From Peptoniphilus_A genitalis (GTDB lineage: Bacteria; Bacillota; Clostridia; Tissierellales; Peptoniphilaceae): a stretch of 64,000 nt of DNA. Both the position numbers and the translations under genes were made by a program. The stretch lies in assembly GCF_949769225.1 (NCBI RefSeq), contig NZ_CATKPB010000001.1; one strand, 5' to 3'. Positions 24,652 to 32,364 of the stretch are shown piece after piece; the first letter of the stretch is position 1; every line of letters starts with the position of its first letter. The notes beneath the pieces are model-generated. The model ran no database searches. It was not told the DNA's origin and saw nothing but the letters and a program-made list of their open reading frames with translations.

Positions 24652-26196
24652 TCATAGATTTCTGATTTGGTGTTGTAAATCAGTTAGAGAGTTTAAAACC
24701 TCATACTTATAGAACTCCTCCTCTGTTTTTTCATCATATAAAGCATATTTTGTAGCACTTGATTTACCAATTCTTTTAATATATTTTTTATCTAGAAGTC
24801 GATTTAAATTTTTAACAGCATCATTTTTTGTTAAATTAAACTTATCTTGCACGTCTTTTCTAGAAACCAACTTTTGATTTAATATAAATCTAAGTATATT
24901 TTTATCAGATTCATTTAAATCGTATGCACTTTCTACAATAGAGATATCATAAATACTAAATTGTATAATATTTGGGAGAATTGTAAGTTTGGGGTATGTT
25001 AAAGAATAATACTTAACAGCATCCATTATTTTTGGAATTCCAGTACCCCCTCTTTCGCATAAATTAATATGCCTAAATATTTCTTGAACATAGTGATTTC
25101 TAGGTTCAGAGAACTTTCCACTAAAAAAATCTTCTTTAGATATTCGTAGGACTCCGCCATTACAAAATTCAAAGCGATCATTTAGCCTAGTTATTTTAAC
25201 ACCATATGTGCTTTGAAAATCACAATGTATTATAGAATTAACAAATGCCTCTCTTATTGCTGTTCTCATAGGGGTTTCTTGAGTTCTTTGAACACTTGAA
25301 TCATCTAATCTGAATGAATCTTTTAGGGTCAAATACAACTTATTTATACATGTATAGAAAAAATTGAACAAATTACCTTCACCCCAAGAGCCATCATATA
25401 TTATTCTATCTCTCCATCTATCTTGAGTTATACCAACATCTATTTTATCAATATATTCTAGATGAAAGTGAGGTAAGATCTCGCGTATTGCACTATATTT
25501 TCCAAAAACTAAAATACCTGCTACTGTTGGAACTAAATTATTATTATATTTTCTATTGGGAATTAAAGCACCAATTTTTTCTAAAAATTCTGAATCAGAA
25601 AGAGAATTAAAAGGATGCTCAGGCTTATTGTTACTATAAATATTTCTATATTTTTGTATAGTAGGAAAATCAAAATCGTTTTCGTTGAATGTAGCCAGAG
25701 GTTTGCTGTCAAATGAATTGGGTTGAGAATCGCGGATCATTTGATTTACCTGGTCTTTTGTACATTTATAGTCTCCACTTTTAAGTCTATAATAACAATT
25801 ATAAGGATTATCATTTAGATAAATAGGTTTTTGAGTGTAAGAAGCCATAGGAACTTCTATTATTAATATTTGTTTTCCATTAATACTAGTTAGCTCAATA
25901 TTATCATCATCAATTAAATTAAAATTAACTTTTTTCTCATTACATAACGAATCGAATAATTCCTTTATTATTTTATCTGGATTACTTACTCCAGTAACTT
26001 GAAATTCCTGATCTTTAATTTCATCTACACCTAGAATTAAGAAGCCACCGTCAGTATTTGCGAAAGCAGAATATGATTTAAGAGCGTCGTTTGGAAAACT
26101 ATTTTCTGATTTTTTAACTTCGACATACTTATTTTCAGCTAAGTGATAAATATCTTCTAAGGTTCTTATTCTTTTAGTATTTCTCATATATTTCAT
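24652..26196 (-). CDS. AlbA_2 (Schlafen-like) / HATPase putative regulator, phage cargo
   Basis: 514 residues. An N-terminal AlbA_2 domain (~10-140: YVEVKKSENSFPN, SAFANTDGGFLILGV) is followed by a central RecG-like HATPase_c_4 region (REAFVNSIIHCDF) and a C-terminal winged helix (LVSRKDVQDKFNLTKNDA). Such proteins are annotated as ATP-binding transcriptional regulators and are often found among defence genes; an antiphage role is only inferred. It lies between int and the repressor, the usual site for lysogenic cargo. ATG 26196 sits in the first of seven 10-bp tandem repeats; MRN at 26187 is an alternative start. Confidence 0.75.
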   Translation of the reverse strand: MKYMRNTKRIRTLEDIYHLAENKYVEVKKSENSFPNDALKSYSAFANTDGGFLILGVDEIKDQEFQVTGVSNPDKIIKELFDSLCNEKKVNFNLIDDDNIELTSINGKQILIIEVPMASYTQKPIYLNDNPYNCYYRLKSGDYKCTKDQVNQMIRDSQPNSFDSKPLATFNENDFDFPTIQKYRNIYSNNKPEHPFNSLSDSEFLEKIGALIPNRKYNNNLVPTVAGILVFGKYSAIREILPHFHLEYIDKIDVGITQDRWRDRIIYDGSWGEGNLFNFFYTCINKLYLTLKDSFRLDDSSVQRTQETPMRTAIREAFVNSIIHCDFQSTYGVKITRLNDRFEFCNGGVLRISKEDFFSGKFSEPRNHYVQEIFRHINLCERGGTGIPKIMDAVKYYSLTYPKLTILPNIIQFSIYDISIVESAYDLNESDKNILRFILNQKLVSRKDVQDKFNLTKNDAVKNLNRLLDKKYIKRIGKSSATKYALYDEKTEEEFYKYEVLNSLTDLQHQIRNL

Positions 26197-26260
26197 CTCG
26201 TTTCATCTTGTTTCATCTCGTTTCATCTTGTTTCATCTCGTTTCATCTCGTTTCATCTCG
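26191..26260. repeat. Seven tandem copies of a 10-bp repeat at the start codon
   Basis: TTTCATCTYG is repeated seven times without gaps (minus-strand unit CRAGATGAAA). The copy nearest the gene supplies its ATG. Each upstream copy supplies another ATG in a different frame that soon meets a stop. The period equals one helical turn. Confidence 0.9.
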
Positions 26261-26386
26261 TTTAGGTATCATTATACAAATGTCCATTTTAAGCCAATAA
26301 AAATGATGGATTTTGAATAATCTCGTTTACAGATTTTGAAATTATAGGGCTATTATAATTATTATTTTTAATAATTTAAATTATTT

Positions 26387-27028
26387 TTATTTGGATCTAT
26401 TTGAATAAACACCGACCATCTGGCCAAGTATCACAATATTTTTATCATCATCTTTTGAATATATAAGAGGTTCATAGTTTTTATTGCAGGGTTGCAAGAT
26501 AATCACATCATTACTTTTATTTACTCTTTTTAAAGTAGCTTCTTCATCTATAAGAACAGCAGCTATAGTGCCATTATCTACATCCCTTTGTTTTCTAAAG
26601 AATACGAAGTCGCCTTCAAAAATATTAGCTTCTATCATACTATCGCCATTTGCTTTTAGTACAAAATCAGCTTCAGGAAGATTGGTATCTATCATAAAAT
26701 ATCCATCATAATTTTGGTCAGCAAAAATAGGATTACCACAGGAGATAGTTCCAAGGATAGGGATTCTTTTCATCTTTATGGGTGTAATAATACCAGGAAT
26801 ATTTTCAAGGATTGGTTCACTGTTTTCGTCTTCCCAGCCCATAAGGTATGAAGGTGTTACATCCAAAGCTTTTGCTAATTTTGCAATCTTATCTCGTCTA
26901 ACATTTTTTATTTCTCCACTTTCATATCTTTGTATAGTTGGAGCAGAGACACCAACTAATTTTGATAATTCTTCAAGTGTGTAACCTAATTTTTCTCTAT
27001 TGAATTTAATTTTATCTTTAAAATCCAT
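26387..27028 (-). CDS. Phage repressor, CI/LexA-like (HTH plus S24 peptidase)
   Basis: 213 residues from ATG 27028 (GAGGAGG upstream). N-terminal HTH_3 (FNREKLGYTLEELSKLVGVS, then APTIQRYESGEIKNV) binds operators. The C-terminal S24 domain shows the ISCGNP self-cleavage region, catalytic serine in ANGDSMIEANIFEGD and the lysine in EATLKRVN. RecA-stimulated self-cleavage during SOS should induce the prophage. It is transcribed away from the Cro-like gene across a shared operator region. Confidence 0.93.
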   Translation of the reverse strand: MDFKDKIKFNREKLGYTLEELSKLVGVSAPTIQRYESGEIKNVRRDKIAKLAKALDVTPSYLMGWEDENSEPILENIPGIITPIKMKRIPILGTISCGNPIFADQNYDGYFMIDTNLPEADFVLKANGDSMIEANIFEGDFVFFRKQRDVDNGTIAAVLIDEEATLKRVNKSNDVIILQPCNKNYEPLIYSKDDDKNIVILGQMVGVYSNRSK

Positions 27029-27060
27029 AGCTACCTCCTCGAATATTATTATATCTAATA

Positions 27061-27160
27061 TTTGCGTAAATGCAAAGATTTTTAAATAAATAAAAAAAAT
27101 ATTGCGTAAAAGTATTGCAATCAAAATTTATGATGGTATAATTAAATTACGGAAACGCAA
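27061..27160. promoter_or_regulatory. Lysogeny switch: operators O1-O3 and rightward promoter
   Basis: Related sites share TTGCGT half-sites: TTTGCGTAAATGCAAA (27061), TTGCGTAAAAGTATTGCAA (27102-27120) and TTACGGAAACGCAA (27147-27160). A rightward promoter with -35 TTGCAA (27115-27120) and -10 TATAAT (27137-27142) is overlapped by the second and abutted by the third site. Occupancy by the repressor would block early transcription. Confidence 0.7.
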
Positions 27161-27184
27161 AAAGATTGTTGGAGGTGTTATTAT

Positions 27185-27388
27185 TTGTTCAACGAAAAAT
27201 TATTTAGAATGACTTTGTTGAGAGAGGGAATATCTTTACAGCAAATAGCCGAATTACTCGGAATAAATCTTGTTACACTTTATAGAAAAATGAAAGGGAA
27301 TAGTGATTTTTACCGAGATGAAGTTCAACAAATTTGTGATTATTTACATTTAGATCTAAAAGAAAAAGAAGATATTTTTTTTGATTAA
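27185..27388 (+). CDS. Cro-like small helix-turn-helix protein
   Basis: 67 residues with a single HTH (SLQQIAELLGINLVTLYRKM). It is the first rightward gene after the switch and probably opposes the repressor. The start is TTG 27185 with GGAGGTG eight bases upstream. A fourth operator copy follows the gene. Confidence 0.8.
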   Translation: MFNEKLFRMTLLREGISLQQIAELLGINLVTLYRKMKGNSDFYRDEVQQICDYLHLDLKEKEDIFFD

Positions 27389-27392
27389 AAAA

Positions 27393-27406
27393 TTACGGAA
27401 ACGCAA
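27393..27406. promoter_or_regulatory. Operator copy O4 downstream of the Cro-like gene
   Basis: TTACGGAAACGCAA, with flanks identical to O3 (27147-27160) over about 20 bases. It lies between the Cro-like gene and the next small gene, so a bound regulator could act as a roadblock or loop partner. Confidence 0.65.
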
Positions 27407-27441
27407 AAAATAAAATGTTAATGAGGATAGAGGAGGTATTG

Positions 27442-27600
27442 ATGGATTTAGAAAAGCTTAAAAATAAGTTGGGAAGTTATCTTCTTAAAGAGGCGACTGA
27501 TTTATATAACAATTGCGAAAATTTAAGTGACAAGGTATTAGTTTTAAATCTGATAATTGAAATTGTAAATAATATGGACCAGCTAAATCATGTAATATAG
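27442..27600 (+). CDS. Small phage protein, unknown
   Basis: 52 residues from ATG 27442, behind GAGGAGG; a longer frame would start upstream without a ribosome site. It is helical and acidic (MDLEKLKNKLGSYLLKEA). No family recognised. It precedes the first leftward gene of the divergent cassette array. Confidence 0.55.
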   Translation: MDLEKLKNKLGSYLLKEATDLYNNCENLSDKVLVLNLIIEIVNNMDQLNHVI

Positions 27601-27616
27601 CTGATCCGTCATAGAG

Positions 27617-27922
27617 CTAAATAATAATTTTATTTTCATTAGAAAGATTAAAGTTTTTATTAATTATCATTTCTTTATCTAAAACTCTGTTTAGTTCATT
27701 TATTTTTTCTATTTCGTCATTGCTATATTTTTCAATGAAGTAGAAATAATCTAAGTCTGATATTATTAGGAATTTAAATAAAACATGGTCTTTTACGGAA
27801 TCTTCAAAGTAAATATTTGGATAAGTTTCTTCTTTATATCCATAAATTAAGAATGTTTTATTATTAATCTCTAATTTTGATAGTAATAATTTAAAATCTT
27901 CAAAGTTTGTAAATTGAATCAT
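27617..27922 (-). CDS. Small leftward cargo protein, unknown
   Basis: 101 residues, acidic with many aromatic residues (DLDYFYFIEKYSND). No family recognised. It has its own extended -10 promoter and a perfect AAGGAGGTG, both in the shared element at 27928-27987. It is on the strand opposite to the early genes, so it can be expressed from the prophage without induction. A lysogenic-conversion role is inferred. Confidence 0.6.
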   Translation of the reverse strand: MIQFTNFEDFKLLLSKLEINNKTFLIYGYKEETYPNIYFEDSVKDHVLFKFLIISDLDYFYFIEKYSNDEIEKINELNRVLDKEMIINKNFNLSNENKIII

Positions 27923-27927
27923 ATAAT

Positions 27928-27987
27928 CACCTCCTTACTGTAATTATAGCAGATGGTGGTGTTGATTCTTGAAGATGAATTTAGTTG
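27928..27987. repeat. Divergent intergenic element, copy A (60 bp)
   Basis: Identical with one mismatch to 28392-28451. On the minus strand it gives TGCTATAAT (extended -10), six bases, then AAGGAGGTG for the leftward gene. Its other half leads into the rightward gene. Shorter relatives are at 29507-29527 and 29901-29930. Confidence 0.85.
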
Positions 27988-28016
27988 GTTAATAAAATTA
28001 AATTAGGAGGTGGAAG

Positions 28017-28250
28017 ATGAAGGATGAAAAAGAAATGGTTCAATTGCTGGAACAAATGAACCAAAATCTTGAAAAATTAATTAATCAATTTGAGCTGAGC
28101 CTAAAAATCCAATTCTGTTCGGCATTTTTGATTGATCGCCCTGCTTGGCTAAGACAATTTCCAAGTGAATTTGTAGATTTGCATAATGAACTGCGTCTTG
28201 AGCTGGTTCAAGAGTTTCTCGATCTATTCCAGATAGAATTAGAAGATTAG
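28017..28250 (+). CDS. Small phage protein, unknown
   Basis: 77 residues behind AGGAGGTGG. The N-terminal half is a short coiled coil (VQLLEQMNQNLEKLINQFEL). The 3' half overlaps the leftward gene at 28081-28386 by about 170 bases. Both have good ribosome sites, so which carries function in the overlap is unclear. No family recognised. Confidence 0.5.
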   Translation: MKDEKEMVQLLEQMNQNLEKLINQFELSLKIQFCSAFLIDRPAWLRQFPSEFVDLHNELRLELVQEFLDLFQIELED

Positions 28251-28386
28251 GTTCTAAGTAGGATATTTCAGATACTACGGTTTTGTTGGTTGTTATAAGA
28301 AGTTTTTGATCTTTGTTAAGTGATTTTTCTTGGTAGTTAATTAGATATTTTAATTGTTTGTAAGTTTGTATTAGTTCTTCTGACAT
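28081..28386 (-). CDS. Small leftward cargo protein, unknown
   Basis: 101 residues (MSEELIQTYKQLKYLINYQE...). Its start is preceded by AAGGAGGTG and an extended -10 TGTTATAAT inside the 60-bp element at 28392-28451. It overlaps the rightward gene 28017-28250 tail to tail. No family recognised. The C-terminal third lies in the overlap and may be poorly constrained. Confidence 0.5.
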   Translation of the reverse strand: MSEELIQTYKQLKYLINYQEKSLNKDQKLLITTNKTVVSEISYLEPNLLILSGIDRETLEPAQDAVHYANLQIHLEIVLAKQGDQSKMPNRIGFLGSAQID

Positions 28387-28391
28387 ATAGC

Positions 28392-28451
28392 CACCTCCTT
28401 ACTGTAATTATAACAGATGGTGGTGTTGATTCTTGAAGATGAATTTAGTTG
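28392..28451. repeat. Divergent intergenic element, copy B (60 bp)
   Basis: Second near-perfect copy of the 27928-27987 element, 464 bp to the right. It supplies the leftward promoter and ribosome site for 28081-28386 and the leader of the rightward gene at 28480. Confidence 0.85.
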
Positions 28452-28479
28452 TAAACAGATAGAGTGAGAGGAGGTATTG

Positions 28480-28746
28480 ATGGAAAAAGAAAGGGATTTT
28501 AAGGTTTATATTTTAAAATTTAGGATTAATAAAATCGATAGGTACTTGGCAGACTTGGAAGGAACATTATCACTTTCAAAAAGAGATTCAGTGTTCTTTG
28601 TTTCAAAAGAAATAGCCTACCAATATGCTGGTAAGCTTGAAGATTTTTATGAGAGTACAGGAATAATTGCAACAGTGACTGATGAAGAGATAGACCTCAA
28701 TGAATGGAAGACTTTGAACAATCATCAAGTAAAGTCAAAGCTTTAG
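28480..28746 (+). CDS. Small phage protein, unknown
   Basis: 88 residues from ATG 28480, with GAGGAGG upstream. Mixed alpha/beta and charged (FKVYILKFRINKIDRYLADL). No family recognised. Its last 50 bases overlap the end of the leftward HEPN-type gene. Confidence 0.55.
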   Translation: MEKERDFKVYILKFRINKIDRYLADLEGTLSLSKRDSVFFVSKEIAYQYAGKLEDFYESTGIIATVTDEEIDLNEWKTLNNHQVKSKL

Positions 28747-29497
28747 ATATTAAAATTAGAGCTTCTATTGCATCTTTTTCGGAAGATGTATCATAGGCCT
28801 TTAGTTCATGAGCTTTAGGATTTCTATACATGTAGATAATAAGATTTAACATTGCTTTTAAGGTAAAGTAAAGATTTTTTTCCACGTTAGAGGATAAAGA
28901 GTTCAGAACAATTATTGGTTTTTTAGGATCAAAACATTTATTAATTAAATTTATCCCATCAAACTCGTAATCTGAAATTTCTTGAATTTTTTTAATAACA
29001 AGCTTTGAACTTTCAAAAATTAAACTGTAATAATCCTTTGATAGAATTTCTTGGCTACAAATAGACATAATTCTTGGGTGGATTTTAAAAGGATCTAATT
29101 TATTTTTTAATGATGAATATCTTTTATAAGCTTCACAATAATTTTTTGGTTTAGATATTTGAATAACTTTACCAGAATTATTTATTTCTAATCCATTAAA
29201 TTGAATGATCTTATTAATTGTATTTTTTGCATCTGTCCAAGCATTCTTATCATTTATGAAGTTTTGAGGGTAGATTATCCATTCTATACACTGAATTATT
29301 CTTTCACTAGATTTGGAACTATTTTGAGAATTGCAGAAAGCAGTATGTAATCTTCTCCATTTAGTATCGTTAGGTTGCTGTGGAGCTTCATTCAAATATA
29401 AGTTATCAAACATGTTAGTTATTTTAGAGCCAGTTGTAAATTCGGCTAATGCTTTACACAAATTCTCTAGCTGCTGTGAGTTGTAAAAGTAAATCAA
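28697..29497 (-). CDS. TIGR02391/Ymh-like protein with HEPN-type RxxxxH motif
   Basis: About 266 residues. The C-terminal region resembles the TIGR02391 (Ymh) family; YRNPKAHE carries the R-x4-H motif of HEPN ribonucleases, which are frequent in abortive-infection systems. Nuclease action is inferred from that motif only. The leader has TGCTATAAT, six bases, AAGGAG. TTG 29497 fits that ribosome site; ATG 29506 lies too close to it but cannot be excluded. Encoded against the early operon and able to act in the lysogen. Confidence 0.6.
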   Translation of the reverse strand: MIYFYNSQQLENLCKALAEFTTGSKITNMFDNLYLNEAPQQPNDTKWRRLHTAFCNSQNSSKSSERIIQCIEWIIYPQNFINDKNAWTDAKNTINKIIQFNGLEINNSGKVIQISKPKNYCEAYKRYSSLKNKLDPFKIHPRIMSICSQEILSKDYYSLIFESSKLVIKKIQEISDYEFDGINLINKCFDPKKPIIVLNSLSSNVEKNLYFTLKAMLNLIIYMYRNPKAHELKAYDTSSEKDAIEALILISKALTLLDDCSKSSIH

Positions 29498-29560
29498 CTT
29501 AATCATCTCCTTATGATGATTATAGCAAATATGTAAATTGGATTAAAAGAGGAGGTATTT

Positions 29561-29725
29561 ATGAGTGAAAAAGAATTGGCAGAATTATGTGTGCCTATTT
29601 TAAAAGTATTGATAAAAAATTTCCACCCTCATACAACCATAATAATAAACTCGGAAGGTATAAGAGTGGAAGAAACTTCGTATGGATTACCTGTTAAAGT
29701 TGTTGATAACTGTAAGAATCCTTAA
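29561..29725 (+). CDS. Small phage protein, unknown
   Basis: 54 residues behind GAGGAGG (MSEKELAELCVPILKVLIK...). The last 32 bases overlap the end of the leftward KTSC gene. No family recognised. It fills the rightward slot of the third divergent pair. Confidence 0.5.
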   Translation: MSEKELAELCVPILKVLIKNFHPHTTIIINSEGIRVEETSYGLPVKVVDNCKNP

Positions 29726-29900
29726 TGAAGGCGGCATGATACTTGCCTTTAGAAGAAGCATTTATCAATCCGTGATAAATAGATTCAGGTACATTATAGT
29801 ATTCGTACAATCCATTATGAAATTTGATTCTTAGAGTTTTGGTTTCTACATCGTAACCTATTGATTCTAGGTTACTTGATGAAACAGGAATCATTTTCAT
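29694..29900 (-). CDS. KTSC domain protein
   Basis: 68 residues from ATG 29900 (MKMIPVSSSNLESIGYD), matching the KTSC domain, a small fold found alone or fused to lysyl-tRNA synthetases and phage proteins; molecular role not established. GGAGGTG and an extended -10 TGCTATAAT lie immediately upstream in the fourth copy of the divergent element. An in-frame upstream ATG at 29948 would overlap the promoter and is rejected. Confidence 0.75.
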   Translation of the reverse strand: MKMIPVSSSNLESIGYDVETKTLRIKFHNGLYEYYNVPESIYHGLINASSKGKYHAAFIKDSYSYQQL

Positions 29901-29981
29901 TATAATCACCTCCTTATGGTGATTATAGCACCAATAAATAAATAACAAATATATACAAAAAGTTAGTAAGTAATAATTTTA

Positions 29982-30010
29982 GGAAAGCTACATTAAGCAT
30001 TGGGGGATGC
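29982..30010. promoter_or_regulatory. Dispersed phage element GGAAAGCTACATT with hairpin, copy 2
   Basis: GGAAAGCTACATT (29982-29994), then GCAT-TGGGGG-ATGC leading straight into the excisionase-like start codon. Same order of motif, hairpin and GGGGGATGCAG as upstream of int. Confidence 0.6.
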
Positions 30011-30291
30011 AGATGGAAGGTTTAAAAGAAAATTTAAGTACTGAAGATTTACTAGAAATTATTAGTAATCTCAATAAGAAGTTAGATTTTTTAATTGAAA
30101 CTATGTCTATTCCTAAAGAGAACTTCACAAGAGAAGAGGCCTGCCAATATTTGACTATGGGCAGGACTACCTTCGATAAGGAAGTGGAATCTGGCAGGAT
30201 TAGATTTAAGACGAAGGGAGACGGAGAGAAGAACAAGCAAAGAATTTTTAGAAAAGTTTGGTTAGATGATTGGATGGAGAGATACACATGA
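30007..30291 (+). CDS. Excisionase-like helix-turn-helix protein
   Basis: 94 residues (or 92 from ATG 30013). A coiled N-terminus precedes an HTH_17-type domain (FTREEACQYLTMGRTTFDKE, then IRFKTKGDGEKNKQRIF). The fold is shared by excisionases and terminase-like DNA binders. The GGAAAGCTACATT element overlaps its leader and also occurs near int and attR, consistent with a recombination-directionality factor that binds those sites. That link is inference. Confidence 0.65.
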   Translation: MQMEGLKENLSTEDLLEIISNLNKKLDFLIETMSIPKENFTREEACQYLTMGRTTFDKEVESGRIRFKTKGDGEKNKQRIFRKVWLDDWMERYT

Positions 30292-30473
30292 AATTATTAA
30301 GTATTAATTGGTACAAGATACCAGTTCTTGCAAGGAGAATTTTAGGAATTAGTTTACTTTTAGTATTTGGATATTGGTTGGCCAACTTCTTTATAAAGCT
30401 TTTATTTTTCTTTATGTATGCAGGAGTGACGATTATTGACAAGGTTTTTAGCTTTGCAATTAATTTATTTTAG
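30288..30473 (+). CDS. Small membrane protein
   Basis: 61 residues with two hydrophobic segments (RILGISLLLVFGYWLANF and FFFMYAGVTIIDKVFSF). ATG 30288 overlaps the preceding stop (ATGA). Unknown role; small membrane proteins in early phage operons can block superinfection. Confidence 0.55.
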   Translation: MKLLSINWYKIPVLARRILGISLLLVFGYWLANFFIKLLFFFMYAGVTIIDKVFSFAINLF

Positions 30474-30485
30474 GAGTTGATAAAA

Positions 30486-30695
30486 ATGAAAGATCTAAAA
30501 AAGAAAGAAAAGTTTGATGCAACTATTGATGCAGCAATAACTATTTTACAAAATTACAAAGATAATTTTAAGGCTTATGAAAATGGAATTACTAATTTCA
30601 TCAATAAGAAAAGAATTAATAGAGTGAGAATAACTGTAAATGATTTATTGCTAGATATTGAGAATGGAAATATAGAAAGAATTGACGAAAAATGA
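30486..30695 (+). CDS. Small basic/acidic phage protein, unknown
   Basis: 69 residues from ATG 30486, with AGGAG nine bases upstream. Lys- and Asn-rich helical protein with no family recognised. Confidence 0.5.
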   Translation: MKDLKKKEKFDATIDAAITILQNYKDNFKAYENGITNFINKKRINRVRITVNDLLLDIENGNIERIDEK

Positions 30696-30718
30696 AGAAA
30701 CAAAGGCAAATGAAAAAA

Positions 30719-30746
30719 GTCCTGCAGCGACTAAACAACAGGACTA
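30719..30746 (+). promoter_or_regulatory. Hairpin in the early leader
   Basis: AGTCCTG and CAGGACT form a perfect 7-bp stem around a 14-base loop. No T run follows, so it looks like a leader or processing structure rather than a terminator. It lies in the 105-bp gap before 30801. Confidence 0.45.
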
Positions 30747-30800
30747 AATAATAAAGAAATATTTTATTTGCCTTTATTATACCACAAAGGAGAACTAATT

Positions 30801-31013
30801 ATGAAATTTAAAATAGAATTCACGCTTGATTTTAAGGATCAAGAGACTTTGAAGATGTTACTTGAAAATCACACAGTAGAAGAACTTACACAAAACGGCT
30901 ATTGCTACACAGTAGACAAGATTTTAAACAACTTTAACATCAATGGCACTCAAGAAGTGAGTGGAATAAAGGTTACTAGACTAGATGAGGAGGCAGATTA
31001 TGCAATTATATGA
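30801..31013 (+). CDS. Small phage protein, unknown
   Basis: 70 residues from ATG 30801 (AAAGGAG upstream): MKFKIEFTLDFKDQETLKML. Beta-alpha pattern with a C-terminal basic-acidic tail. Its 3' end overlaps the leader of the Gp157 gene. No function assigned. Confidence 0.55.
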   Translation: MKFKIEFTLDFKDQETLKMLLENHTVEELTQNGYCYTVDKILNNFNINGTQEVSGIKVTRLDEEADYAII

Positions 31014-31470
31014 ATTAACTGAAATGTACTTGAATCTAAAAGACATGGATATAGAAGAGGGAGATCTTAATTCTGCCTTAGAAAATATTAATGATGAAAT
31101 TGAGACTAAGGCTGATAATATTGCAAAAGTTTTAAGAGATTTTGACGGAGATATTGAGGCTTTAAAATCTGAAGAAGAAAGACTGGCAAAGAAAAGAAAA
31201 GCCATTGAAAATAGGCAGAAACACCTAAAAGAATATCTTCAAAATGCAATGCTTGTTTTAGATAAAAGAAAATTTAAGACAGATTTATTTTCTTTTAATA
31301 TTCAAAAGAATGCTCCATCTTTGAGAATTTTAGATGAAAGCAAGATTCCTGAAGATTATTACAAGATTGAAAGAAGGTTAAATAAGAATGATTTAAAAGA
31401 AGCTGTAAAGAACGGATTGTTTGAAGATGCTGCTGAATTAATCCGAACAGAAAGTTTAAGAATTAGATAA
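31000..31470 (+). CDS. Siphovirus Gp157 family protein
   Basis: 156 residues from ATG 31000 behind GAGGAGG. A long acidic coiled coil (~20-90, with LKSEEERLAKKRKAIENRQK) is followed by IQKNAPSLRILDESKIPEDY, the Gp157 signature region. The family occurs beside phage recombinases and has been linked to phage resistance in streptococci. Adjacent to bet here. Confidence 0.85.
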   Translation: MQLYELTEMYLNLKDMDIEEGDLNSALENINDEIETKADNIAKVLRDFDGDIEALKSEEERLAKKRKAIENRQKHLKEYLQNAMLVLDKRKFKTDLFSFNIQKNAPSLRILDESKIPEDYYKIERRLNKNDLKEAVKNGLFEDAAELIRTESLRIR

Positions 31471-31482
31471 GGGGAAATATTT

Positions 31483-32337
31483 ATGTCACAAGAATTAATG
31501 GTTAGATACGAAACAGGTGGCCAAGAAATACAACTTAGTCAAAGTGATGTTAAAAATTTCTTGGTAAGTGGAGATGCAAATAGAGTTACGGAAAAAGAGT
31601 TTAAACTATTTTTGGAATTATGTAGGTTTCAAAAGCTAAATCCGTTTTTGAGAGATGCCTATCTAGTTAAATTTGGAGATAAAGATGCAAACATTATTGT
31701 TGGTAAAGACTTCTTTATTAAGAGGGCCTATGCCAATGAAAAATTTAAAAAATACACTGCAGGCATTATTGTTTTAAAACAAAATGGAGATCTTGAAAAT
31801 AGAGCAGGATCCTTTTATGCAAAGCAAGTTGAATCTTTGGTAGGTGCTTGGTGCAAGGTTGAATTTACAGATGGCACAGATTTTTATCACACAGTAGCTT
31901 TTGATGAGTACAACACAGGTAAATCAACTTGGGCATCAAAGCCTGCAACTATGATAAGAAAAGTTGCATTAGTACAAGCCTTAAGAGAAGCATTTCCAGA
32001 AGATTATCAAGGTTTATATGATAGTTCAGAAATGGGAGTTAATGAAGAAGTTTTACCAAGTAGGGAAGTAGGACTTATTAACAATAATCAAAGAAAAAAT
32101 CTCTTTGAACTTGCAGAAAATGACAAGGATATTGTAAAGGCAATAATGGTCAAGTATGGCTATGAGAACACTAGCGACATTAAAGAAGAAGATTATCAAA
32201 GTATTTGTGAAGATATAGAAAAGTTAGTTAGTTTAAATAAAGAAGAACCTGAAGTTATAGATGCAGGTGAAGTAGAAGTTGTTGAAGAAGTTGAAGAAGA
32301 GGAAGATTTTTTAAAAGGTACTCCTTTTGAAGGTTAA
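31483..32337 (+). CDS. bet: Phage recombination protein Bet
   Basis: 284 residues. The single-strand annealing core (~1-190) includes FLELCRFQKLNPFLRDAYLV, NIIVGKDFFIKRAYAN and MIRKVALVQALREAFPED, diagnostic of the Bet/RecT superfamily. The C-terminal third is helical and ends in an acidic Glu/Val-rich tail. No paired exonuclease is recognisable nearby except possibly the DUF1064 gene. Host SSB at 11559 is the likely partner. Confidence 0.92.
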   Translation: MSQELMVRYETGGQEIQLSQSDVKNFLVSGDANRVTEKEFKLFLELCRFQKLNPFLRDAYLVKFGDKDANIIVGKDFFIKRAYANEKFKKYTAGIIVLKQNGDLENRAGSFYAKQVESLVGAWCKVEFTDGTDFYHTVAFDEYNTGKSTWASKPATMIRKVALVQALREAFPEDYQGLYDSSEMGVNEEVLPSREVGLINNNQRKNLFELAENDKDIVKAIMVKYGYENTSDIKEEDYQSICEDIEKLVSLNKEEPEVIDAGEVEVVEEVEEEEDFLKGTPFEG

Positions 32338-32364
32338 TCCTAATAAAAACAAACAAAATTTGGG

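Noticed and set aside
26191..26260. Short regular repeats that could be read as a CRISPR array
   Set aside because: The 10-bp units are contiguous with no spacers and no cas genes are nearby.
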